Assembly (NCBI RefSeq): GCF_001653755.1
Contig: NZ_CP015125.1
Span: forward strand, 2,117,501-2,181,500
From: Dokdonia donghaensis DSW-1
GTDB lineage: Bacteria > Bacteroidota > Bacteroidia > Flavobacteriales > Flavobacteriaceae
Length of the DNA: 64,000 nt
Direction: 5' to 3'
A program made the position numbers and the translations under genes. Position 1 is the first letter of the stretch, and each line of letters opens with the position of its first letter. A model generated the notes under the pieces. That model was not told the DNA's origin and did not search any database. It saw only the letters and a list, made by a program, of their open reading frames with translations. Of the stretch, positions 52,715 to 60,089 are shown piece by piece.

Positions 52715-53272
52715 TTATCCTCGTACACGTATATTTTTATTCTTCTTAATCTTTGTATTTCTTCCGTTTGCACGCTGTGCTCTATGTGTGCGGTAGTTAT
52801 AATCTACAAGATCTACAATGTGACCTCTTCTATTATAAATCACCTTCATATCTCCTACGCGATCTAGACGACCATTATTATATCTCAAGGCAACAGAACC
52901 TATCTGTCTTACTTTACCACGACGGTTGTAATCTATGAGATTGCGACCTACTTTATAAATTTCACCTTGACGGTTATACTTTACAAAGGTGTTATTTCTG
53001 TAAGGATATGTTACACCGTAAGCGTGTCCTGGCGTACCTTGATTAAAACCTCTGCGCCCTTGTGAGCGAGTTTGATATCTATTACCACGTTGTGTAAAAT
53101 CAAACTGTCCATTTGTATATACTTCAAAGGTGATACCTCGCTCAGTAAATGTGATAGACTGTGGTACATTGTAACGTGGCCCTCTTTCTGTAGTGTGATC
53201 GAGATCTGTCACTGTGTTTGCTTGTGCAGTCATTCCTCCTAGAAACAATACTGCGATTAATAGCTTTTTCAT
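52715..53272 (-). CDS. Secreted Arg/Tyr/Asn-rich repeat protein
   Basis: 185 aa. Signal peptide MKKLLIAVLFLGGMTAQANT. The mature protein is very basic, with internal repeats of about 20 residues of the kind KYNRQGEIYKVG, DYNRRGKVRQIG, RYNNGRLDRVG, IYNRRGHIVDLV, which look like a short beta-hairpin repeat. I recognise the repeat style from Bacteroidetes but no named function. Surface or periplasmic. Confidence 0.75.
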   Translation of the reverse strand: MKKLLIAVLFLGGMTAQANTVTDLDHTTERGPRYNVPQSITFTERGITFEVYTNGQFDFTQRGNRYQTRSQGRRGFNQGTPGHAYGVTYPYRNNTFVKYNRQGEIYKVGRNLIDYNRRGKVRQIGSVALRYNNGRLDRVGDMKVIYNRRGHIVDLVDYNYRTHRAQRANGRNTKIKKNKNIRVRG

Positions 53273-53554
53273 AATATAAAAGTATTAGGGTTGATACGTT
53301 ACCGTCTTTCGGTGTACGCTTGCTAGTTAGTTTGCAATCAGCGTGCCAGAAATAGAAAAACCTTGTTACGCACAGTGTTTATAGGTGTTTACGCTTTCGC
53401 GAAAATGTAATGAAAATTAAGTCAAACTATATAAAAGATGTGCTTGTTGTAAAGTATAAATTGCCATCGTTTGGATTGGCAAGAGAATAGTCTAATTAAT
53501 TAGTAAAATTTTCTTATTAAAGTTAATAGAAAGCATATGTTCTTAATTTATATC
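53273..53554. other. AT-rich gap before the Septu cassette
   Basis: About 280 bases without a gene. It holds a partial palindrome copy (53393-53406) and a run of A/T sequence. I see no tRNA, integrase or retron-like element here. Confidence 0.5.
53393..53406. repeat. Degraded palindrome copy
   Basis: Left half intact, right half lost (GCTTTCGCGAAAAT), in the gap before the Septu cassette. Confidence 0.7.
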
Positions 53555-53562
53555 CTATTTTT
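53555..53562 (+). promoter_or_regulatory. -7 box of the Septu cassette
   Basis: Candidate TATTTTTG about 29 bases upstream of the TTG start; leader very short. Confidence 0.4.
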
Positions 53563-53590
53563 GTTATGTTAGCTATAACAACGACAAACA

Positions 53591-54811
53591 TTGGAAAACG
53601 ACGGCGTATATATTGCGAATATTGAATCTCTATCTTATAGAAATTTCAAAGGAGTAGAAAACATCAGTTTTTTAACAGATGATAATGATATTTATCCTTG
53701 GACAATTTTTTTAGGTAATAATGGAACAGGTAAAACTAATCTACTAAAAATTATTTCTTCTTTTGAATCGGAGGTGGAGAGAGACATTCGTGAAGAGGGT
53801 CATACTATTTCTATTATTCATCTTCCTATTTCTTTAGTTGAAGACCATTCATATGCTTCTAAATTAATTTATAATTCTAGAGAATATCTGTGGGAATCAG
53901 AATATAGTATAAATGGTAGCTCTATGAGATATCATGATAACGAAAAATTTCCTGGGATATTAATTTATGCTTACGGTGTAAATAGGAAGTCATCTAAGAA
54001 TTCTAAAATTTCATCAAAAGAAAAGATAGCTAATAACAAAACATTATTTAATTCAAATGTCAGTTTGTTAGATCTTGATGAGTGGCTTCTTCAAACTGAT
54101 TACGCAGTAAAAAACGGACAAAAAAGTGCAGAAAGACGACTAGAGCTTATTAGGGAGGTTATTACCGGAGAAATTTTTCCTGAAATTACAAACTTCAGAT
54201 TTGAAACAAATGAAGAGTTAAGTAATTATGTAGAGTTTGAAACTGCAGAAGGTTGGTTCCAGTTAAAGAATTTAGCTTATGGTTACCAATCTACTTTATC
54301 TTGGATTATCGACTTTTGTAAGAAAATGTTTGATCGCTATCCGGATTCTCTAAACCCTTTAAAAGAACCTGCGATAGTTTTAATAGATGAAATAGATTTG
54401 CATTTACATCCTTCTTGGCAACGGTCTATAACAAAAATATTATCCAATCTTTTTCCTAATACTCAATTCATAGCTACTACTCACAGCCCTTTAGTTGTGC
54501 AATCGCTCGAAGAAGCTAATGTCTATGTTTTAAATAAAGATGTAGATGGGGTTTCTGTTTCAAGAATGCCAAATAAAACTTTTGTTGGCTGGAGCATTGA
54601 GGATATTTTAAATAAAGTTATGGGTCTAGAATCGAAAGTAAAGTCTGACGAATATCTTGATCTTATGGAGAAGTTTGATAGAGGTTTAGATAACGGAGAT
54701 TACAATCAATCTAAGGAAGCATTTGATAAACTTATGGATATACTTCCAGAGGAAGATATACAGAAAAGAGTTTTGTCTATGCAAATTCAGCAATTTCCAG
54801 AGGCTAGATGA
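53591..54811 (+). CDS. ptuA: PtuA-like AAA/OLD-type ATPase of a Septu defence system
   Basis: 406 aa with a TTG start (no ATG or GTG nearby is in frame). Walker A GNNGTGKTN at 42-50; ABC-like signature LAYGYQS (228-234); Walker B AIVLIDEIDLHLHPSW (261-276); switch-type ATTHSPLVVQS (295-305). The plan is that of SMC/Rad50-type AAA_21 ATPases seen in PtuA and retron Ec78. Directly followed by an HNH gene with 4-base overlap (ATGA). Visibly AT-richer than neighbours, indicating transfer. It probably senses phage and licenses the nuclease. Confidence 0.88.
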   Translation: MENDGVYIANIESLSYRNFKGVENISFLTDDNDIYPWTIFLGNNGTGKTNLLKIISSFESEVERDIREEGHTISIIHLPISLVEDHSYASKLIYNSREYLWESEYSINGSSMRYHDNEKFPGILIYAYGVNRKSSKNSKISSKEKIANNKTLFNSNVSLLDLDEWLLQTDYAVKNGQKSAERRLELIREVITGEIFPEITNFRFETNEELSNYVEFETAEGWFQLKNLAYGYQSTLSWIIDFCKKMFDRYPDSLNPLKEPAIVLIDEIDLHLHPSWQRSITKILSNLFPNTQFIATTHSPLVVQSLEEANVYVLNKDVDGVSVSRMPNKTFVGWSIEDILNKVMGLESKVKSDEYLDLMEKFDRGLDNGDYNQSKEAFDKLMDILPEEDIQKRVLSMQIQQFPEAR

Positions 54812-55566
54812 TTAAATTAGCACTTTCTGAAAAACCCATTGAACTCACTCAAGAAGAGCAGAACCGCCTCACCCAAGAATTTAAAGATTCTGGGAAGAAA
54901 ACAACAGTTTATAAAAAGTCTTATATTGAGAAAGCTGTTAAAGCGTTAGCATATGGTAAATGCTGTTTCAGTGAGATAAAGCTAGATACGAGAAGCACAT
55001 ATACGGAGATTGAGCATTTTTATCCAAAAGATTTGTATCCTGATGAAGTAGTTCGGTGGGGTAATCTAGTCCCATCTTCAAAAAAATGTAACACTTCAAA
55101 GAGTAATACTGACACTAAAAAATTCCCAATTATCAATCCCTTTGAGGATAATCCTAGAGAATATATTTTTTTTCTAAGTGGTCGTTTGTATAGTAGAGAT
55201 ACTGAAGGGATTGGACAGAATACTATTGATTACTGCGCACTTAACGATCGCCACCATTTTGTTACGCCTCGTGCAATTCTTTCGTTACTAGTAGTAGATG
55301 ATTTAGAGGCAATTTATAGATTAAATTTTATTGATGGGGATATCACACAATTAAGTCAACGAAGACAAAAAAATCAAATCAATAGAATCAAAGGATATTT
55401 TGCTGGAATTAATAGAAAAGCAGAATTTTCTGCTTGCACAGCTACGTCTGTAATAGATGCTCCCTTCTTTAGTGATTTGATAATTGCTTTGAAGAATAAT
55501 CAGTTTTGGGATGACGAATTTGAAACAAGTCTTCAAGAAATAAATTTTTGTTATTTAGGTAAATAA
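54808..55566 (+). CDS. ptuB: PtuB-like HNH endonuclease of a Septu defence system
   Basis: 252 aa. HNH core: GKCCFSEIK (residues 50-59), EIEHFYPKD (67-75), WGNLVPSSKKCNTSKSN (84-100). The motif arrangement E-H-F, N-L-V-P-S-S-x-x-C-N is that of TIGR02646-type PtuB found with PtuA. The partner Cys at CxxC is replaced by Ser (CCFS), so the zinc site may differ. Translationally coupled to ptuA. It is expected to cut phage or host tRNA/DNA upon activation; target unknown. Confidence 0.87.
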   Translation: MIKLALSEKPIELTQEEQNRLTQEFKDSGKKTTVYKKSYIEKAVKALAYGKCCFSEIKLDTRSTYTEIEHFYPKDLYPDEVVRWGNLVPSSKKCNTSKSNTDTKKFPIINPFEDNPREYIFFLSGRLYSRDTEGIGQNTIDYCALNDRHHFVTPRAILSLLVVDDLEAIYRLNFIDGDITQLSQRRQKNQINRIKGYFAGINRKAEFSACTATSVIDAPFFSDLIIALKNNQFWDDEFETSLQEINFCYLGK

Positions 55567-55588
55567 GGATTTTAGTTGTTTTGTAATG

Positions 55589-55999
55589 TTATTGCTGTTC
55601 ATAATCCAGAAACTTACTCTTAAGCTCTGGAGTAGGGATCATACAGGCTTCTTTTTTGCCAAACCATTTATAACGATTACGGGCAATAAAATCATAAACC
55701 CCATCACGCAAGAATCTCGGAAGAATTAGAAACACTACAAGCAAAGGCCAGCCCGCAGAGAGTTGCTTTGCAATGCGAAGCGCCGCCGTAGATTTTGCAT
55801 ATGCTTTATCTTCAGTTACTAAAATGATAGAGTCTACCTTATTGAGGTCTATATGATGTTTTTCAGCAAGTTCTTTTCCTATCTCGCTTTGCAATGGCGC
55901 ATATCTAAATATATCCTTCTTATCACGTTGTATAATAAAGGTGATGGCACCGTTGCACAAATTGCAAACTCCGTCAAAAAGGATGATTTTTTTAGTCAT
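55589..55999 (-). CDS. DCC-family thiol-disulfide oxidoreductase
   Basis: 136 aa; N-terminal LFDGVCNLCNGAITFI with CxxC at about residues 11-14 and the DGVC motif that names the family. Then RYAPLQSEIGKELAEK and C-terminal helices. Redox activity is inferred from the fold. Convergent with the defence cassette and adjacent to mutS2. Confidence 0.92.
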   Translation of the reverse strand: MTKKIILFDGVCNLCNGAITFIIQRDKKDIFRYAPLQSEIGKELAEKHHIDLNKVDSIILVTEDKAYAKSTAALRIAKQLSAGWPLLVVFLILPRFLRDGVYDFIARNRYKWFGKKEACMIPTPELKSKFLDYEQQ

Positions 56000-56014
56000 A
56001 CTAATGATAGGCTA

Positions 56015-58192
56015 TTACTTAGCATTCTTCTTCTTGCGTTGTACGAGCTCTAGTTGTTCTAGAGAGACGTTTGTGGTAAACATCCCATAATCTACGGTGG
56101 CTTTACCTTTTTCTATAGCGTCTATCACTCCCACAGCCTTCCCGTCAAACATACGCACACGATCTCCTTCTCTTAAAATCACCTTTGGTTTTACAACCTC
56201 TGGTGCTGTTTTCTTCGCCTCTTTCTTTTTCTCACGTATAACCTTTACGTGCTTTTCAGCTTCTTTTTTTGTGGCTAGTTCTTTTGCTTTTTGTGCCTTG
56301 GCTTCCTTTGCACTTTGTTTCTTACGCTTACTATTTTCTATCTGTACGATTTTCATAAACTCGGCTACGAGTTCGCGTTTTTTCTTATCGTGATAGAATT
56401 TTTTGCTTATGCCATCTAGCTTTGTACCTAAGTAAATCAAGCGCTGGTTGCTGTCATACAGTTCTTGGTAAGCCTCTAGCTTGCTTTGTACCTTCTCGTT
56501 TATTTCGGCGAGTTGAGCTTTTTCTTTTGCGGCTTGTTGTTCTTTCGCTTTAAGCGAACTAGTAGTCTTTGAGAGTTTACTGCGCTCCTTTTGTAGGTTT
56601 GCAATACTCTTGTCAAAACGTATTTTGCCACGCTCTACCTTTTTCTTAGAACGGTTTATAAGCGAGTAGGGGATGCCATTTTTTTGTGCTACCTCAAAGG
56701 TAAAAGAGCTTCCCGCTTCTCCCATATGAAGTTTAAAAAGTGGCTCCAGCGTGCGTGCGTCAAAGAGCATATTTGCATTTACAATCTCTGGCGTCTCGTT
56801 TGCCATCATCTTGAGATTTGCATAGTGCGTCGTGATAATACCAAAGGCCTCACGCTCGTGAAAAACCTCAAGAAACGTCTCTGCCAGCGCACCACCCAGC
56901 TCAGGATCTGACCCTGTACCAAACTCATCTATAAGAATAAGCGTGTTTTTATCACACTTCTTAAGGAAGTAGTTCATATTCTTAAGGCGGTAGCTGTAGG
57001 TACTTAAGTGATTTTCTATACTCTGGTTATCACCTATATCTGTAAGAATCTTGTTAAAGAGGCACATTCTAGAATACTCGTGTACCGGTATAAGCATACC
57101 ACTTTGTAGCATTACTTGCAGCAGCCCTACGGTTTTCAAAGTGATACTCTTACCGCCGGCATTAGGCCCAGAAATCACAATAATCCGACTGCCTTGATCT
57201 AGGTGTATGTCTTGGGGATACGTCTTCTCATTTTTTGCATTGTTATTAAGAAGAAGTAGTGGGTGATAGGCATCTTTTATGGTAAGTTCTCTATCTGTAG
57301 TAATTTTAGGAAGTAAGCCATTCAGCTTTTCGGCATACTTCATTTTTGCGGCTATTACATCTATGTCGCTCAGTAGCTCTTGATACTCCTCAAAAAGCGG
57401 GATGAAAGGTCGCATCGCATTAGTAAGTTCTTTAAGAATACGTTTTACCTCCTCATCTTCCTCAAAAATGAGGTTGTTGAGTTCGCGCTGCGCTTGCAGT
57501 GTGGCTTCTGGTTGTATATAAGTAATGCTCCCCGTTTTTGAGCTACCCATAATAGAACCTTTTACTTTACGTCTATGCATTGCAGTTACAGCAAGTACAC
57601 GCACATTATCTACTATAGTCTCACGTATATCATCTAGATAGCCATAACCAGCATACTGCCCTAGCGCGCTAGAGAAGCTCGAGTTTATGCGGCCTTTAGT
57701 TTGGTTTATTGCTCTACGCAAGGTGCCTAGGGTAGGTGTTGCATCATCGCGCACTTCACCATACTTATCTATAATTCTTGTGACAGCGTCTATAATCGCT
57801 GTGGTATACTCCGTTTCCCTTACAGTATTATAAAGCGTAGGGTAGAGTTCTTCAAACTTTTTAAAAAACTTGAGGTGAATATTTACCGTCTCAGAGATGC
57901 TAGATAGTTTTTTAAAACTCCCTTTCTCAAGGGTACTATCTTCTATGGCTAGGTATTTTAACTCGTGGTCAAGACTATCAAAGCCGTGATTAGGTATTGC
58001 ACTATCTGCCGTTCTAGAAGACAGATACTCATTAGTCTGATGAAGGCCAAAAAGCGCTTGCTTAGGTGTAGGGTAGGGCTCTATGGTGAGCGCTTTTGCT
58101 ATACCTTTTTCTGTCGTACAACGCTCAGAAACCTGCTCACAAACAATATCAAATTCTAAGTCTTGAAGTGTCTTTTTATTGATTTTTATCAT
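56015..58192 (-). CDS. mutS2: MutS2-type ATPase without Smr domain
   Basis: ATG 58192 (MIKINKKTLQDLEF) gives 725 aa; an upstream extension would translate the palindrome. Core: clamp/lever regions, Walker A ISGPNAGGKSITLKTVGLL, Walker B LILIDEFGTGSDPELGGALAE, ITTHYANLK. A long coiled-coil follows and then a short KOW-like end (REGDRVRMFDGKAVGVIDAIEKGKA). There is no C-terminal Smr nuclease domain, so the recombination-suppression or ribosome-rescue nuclease activity must be absent or separate. Palindrome 9 bases before the ATG. Confidence 0.92.
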   Translation of the reverse strand: MIKINKKTLQDLEFDIVCEQVSERCTTEKGIAKALTIEPYPTPKQALFGLHQTNEYLSSRTADSAIPNHGFDSLDHELKYLAIEDSTLEKGSFKKLSSISETVNIHLKFFKKFEELYPTLYNTVRETEYTTAIIDAVTRIIDKYGEVRDDATPTLGTLRRAINQTKGRINSSFSSALGQYAGYGYLDDIRETIVDNVRVLAVTAMHRRKVKGSIMGSSKTGSITYIQPEATLQAQRELNNLIFEEDEEVKRILKELTNAMRPFIPLFEEYQELLSDIDVIAAKMKYAEKLNGLLPKITTDRELTIKDAYHPLLLLNNNAKNEKTYPQDIHLDQGSRIIVISGPNAGGKSITLKTVGLLQVMLQSGMLIPVHEYSRMCLFNKILTDIGDNQSIENHLSTYSYRLKNMNYFLKKCDKNTLILIDEFGTGSDPELGGALAETFLEVFHEREAFGIITTHYANLKMMANETPEIVNANMLFDARTLEPLFKLHMGEAGSSFTFEVAQKNGIPYSLINRSKKKVERGKIRFDKSIANLQKERSKLSKTTSSLKAKEQQAAKEKAQLAEINEKVQSKLEAYQELYDSNQRLIYLGTKLDGISKKFYHDKKKRELVAEFMKIVQIENSKRKKQSAKEAKAQKAKELATKKEAEKHVKVIREKKKEAKKTAPEVVKPKVILREGDRVRMFDGKAVGVIDAIEKGKATVDYGMFTTNVSLEQLELVQRKKKNAK

Positions 58193-58200
58193 AGGGATCT

Positions 58201-58216
58201 CGCTTTCGCGAAAGCG
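58201..58216. repeat. Dispersed palindrome, copy 22
   Basis: Between mutS2 and ung, 8 bases ahead of the mutS2 ATG, where a hairpin would cover the ribosome site. Confidence 0.95.
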
Positions 58217-58310
58217 TAATAGAACCACAACGGCTCTTTAATTATTTCTTTTTTCTCTAGCTTTGAGTTGTCTAATAGCAATGACAAACTCTTATACAAA
58301 AATACGGATT

Positions 58311-58976
58311 ATGCACGTAAATATAGAAGACAGCTGGAAGCAAGAACTCACTACCGAATTTGAGAAGCCTTATTTTAAATCGCTTGCCTCATTTGTAAAG
58401 GAAGAGTATGCTACCCACACCTGCTACCCACCGGCTGGGGAGATTTTTGCAGCCTTTGATCATTGCCCTTTTGATAAGGTAAAAGTTGTGATTATAGGCC
58501 AAGATCCCTACCACGGAGCTGGACAGGCTAACGGACTTTGCTTTTCTGTACAAGATGGCGTAGCGCATCCTCCATCACTTAAAAATATCTTCAAGGAGCT
58601 TGAGACAGATATGGGACTACCTACACCAGCATCTGGTAATCTAGATAGATGGGCAGCACAAGGAGTTTTACTTCTTAATGCAACGCTTACAGTAAGAGCA
58701 GACGAGGCAGGATCTCATCAAAAGCAAGGCTGGGAGCAGTTTACAGATGTGGTAATTGATACGCTTTCGCGAAAGCGTGAAAACATCATTTTCTTACTCT
58801 GGGGAGGTTTTGCCAAAAAGAAAGGAAAGAAAATAGATGCTTCAAAACATTTTATACTACTCTCTGGGCATCCATCACCGCTAAGTGCAAACCGCGGTTA
58901 CTGGTTCGGTAACAAGCATTTTAGTAAAGTAAATGAGATTTTACTAAGTAAAGGAGAAGCACCAATAAACTGGTAA
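58311..58976 (+). CDS. ung: Uracil-DNA glycosylase
   Basis: Removes uracil from DNA. Start ATG 58311 gives 221 aa (MHVNIEDSW), matching family length; earlier in-frame starts are unlikely. Catalytic Asp in VVIIGQDPYHGAGQANGL and His in GHPSPLSANRGYW; plus LLLNATLTV. Palindrome is read DT-LSRK-REN. Divergent from mutS2. Confidence 0.97.
   Translation: MHVNIEDSWKQELTTEFEKPYFKSLASFVKEEYATHTCYPPAGEIFAAFDHCPFDKVKVVIIGQDPYHGAGQANGLCFSVQDGVAHPPSLKNIFKELETDMGLPTPASGNLDRWAAQGVLLLNATLTVRADEAGSHQKQGWEQFTDVVIDTLSRKRENIIFLLWGGFAKKKGKKIDASKHFILLSGHPSPLSANRGYWFGNKHFSKVNEILLSKGEAPINW
58762..58777. repeat. Dispersed palindrome, copy 23
   Basis: In ung, read LSRK. Confidence 0.95.
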
Positions 58977-58988
58977 AACAAGACATAA

Positions 58989-59032
58989 AAAAAACGACGC
59001 CGAAAATTTGAATTAGCTTTCAGCGCCGTTCT
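58989..59032 (+). terminator. Terminator of ung
   Basis: AACGACGCCGAAA...TTTCAGCGCCGTT with a 12-base loop; imperfect but long. Confidence 0.7.
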
Positions 59033-59052
59033 TAACTTAATATATAATTAGC

Positions 59053-59160
59053 TTACTCTTCTTCCTCAGTTTCTACTTCTGACCCCTTGTTGCAAGAAAA
59101 CTGTAGCAGTAAAAAATTTACAGCGACTAGAATTCCTATAACAATAAAAAACGTCGTCAT
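59053..59160 (-). CDS. Small membrane protein (35 aa)
   Basis: ATG 59160 to TAA 59053: MTTFFIVIGILVAVNFLLLQ then FSCNKGSEVETEEEE. One hydrophobic helix, a single Cys and an acidic tail. The helix and the acidic tail argue for a real small protein, but there is no strong ribosome site, so evidence is moderate. Confidence 0.55.
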   Translation of the reverse strand: MTTFFIVIGILVAVNFLLLQFSCNKGSEVETEEEE

Positions 59161-59234
59161 CTAGGGTATTGAAGGTTGGTTGTTGTGCTATAGATGCACA
59201 GAAATAGGAATGGTTGCGTATAAAATCAAAAAAA

Positions 59235-60086
59235 TTATAAATTAATCTTAAATTTATTTATATCTATCTGATTTTCAATCATTTTTAGATCAAATATTTT
59301 TGACTGCACACGTGATAATTCTTCGTTTGTTATTTGGTTTTGAGACCAAGTGGTCATAGAGAGCCATTGCTGTATGTCTTCTAGTTGTTGCTCATATCTA
59401 TTTGCAAGTGTACGATCTATAGAAGGTATTTTCTTAAAATCTGCTGTAACGGTATTAATTACATCGAGCACAATCTCTATGGATGCTTTATGTGCTTCTA
59501 TAAAATCTTCTCTACCTGCAATTACAAAACAACTCCAGGGTGTAGGAAAGTCACCTAGACGTCTAAAGATACCTTTATCTACGACAGGTTTTGTGGTAAA
59601 ATGCTCCCACATAAAATAGTCTGCAGTGCCCTCTGTGAGTGCTTCTATCGCACCCTCTAGGGTGTTAATTACATTAAATTTAAGCTTGCTTGTATCCCAG
59701 CCGCGCTGTTCTGCTTGTACGTGTGCCATTACGTGCGAGCCAGACCCATAACGACTTATGGCACAGGTCGCGTTCTCAAGTTCTTCTATACTTTTAAAAT
59801 CGCTATTTGCTGCTACGTGTACTCCCCATTGCAGCGGTGAAGAAACGTACACTTGTAATATTTTTGAAGGATTGCCATTTGCGATGTCTTTTATGATCCC
59901 TCCTGTGAGGATAACAGCAAGATCAATCTCCTTGTTGCGCAGTGCTTTATTCATAGCTCCAGTTCCTTCTGGAAACATTATCCACTCTAGGTCTATGCCG
60001 TGATGAGCAAACATTCCATCCTCTATAGCAAGATGCCAAGGGAGGTTAAAGTGTTCTGGTACTCCGCCTATGCGTATTTTAATCAT
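59235..60086 (-). CDS. NMT1/THI5-like substrate-binding protein without signal peptide
   Basis: 283 aa of the type II periplasmic-binding fold: KIRIGGVPEHFNLPWHLAIEDGMFAHHGIDLEW and LAVILTGGIIKDIANGNPSKI and RYGSGSHVMAHVQAEQRGW. No signal peptide or lipobox is seen, and no ABC permease or ATPase is near. It may be a cytoplasmic enzyme or regulator that reuses the fold, as THI5 itself is an enzyme. Four bases after ppk1 on the same strand, so cotranscribed. Confidence 0.82.
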   Translation of the reverse strand: MIKIRIGGVPEHFNLPWHLAIEDGMFAHHGIDLEWIMFPEGTGAMNKALRNKEIDLAVILTGGIIKDIANGNPSKILQVYVSSPLQWGVHVAANSDFKSIEELENATCAISRYGSGSHVMAHVQAEQRGWDTSKLKFNVINTLEGAIEALTEGTADYFMWEHFTTKPVVDKGIFRRLGDFPTPWSCFVIAGREDFIEAHKASIEIVLDVINTVTADFKKIPSIDRTLANRYEQQLEDIQQWLSMTTWSQNQITNEELSRVQSKIFDLKMIENQIDINKFKINL

Positions 60087-60089
60087 ATA

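Noticed and set aside
53273..55566. Retron of the Ec78 type
   Set aside because: PtuA and PtuB partners are present, but there is no reverse transcriptase gene and no msr/msd-like structure upstream or downstream.
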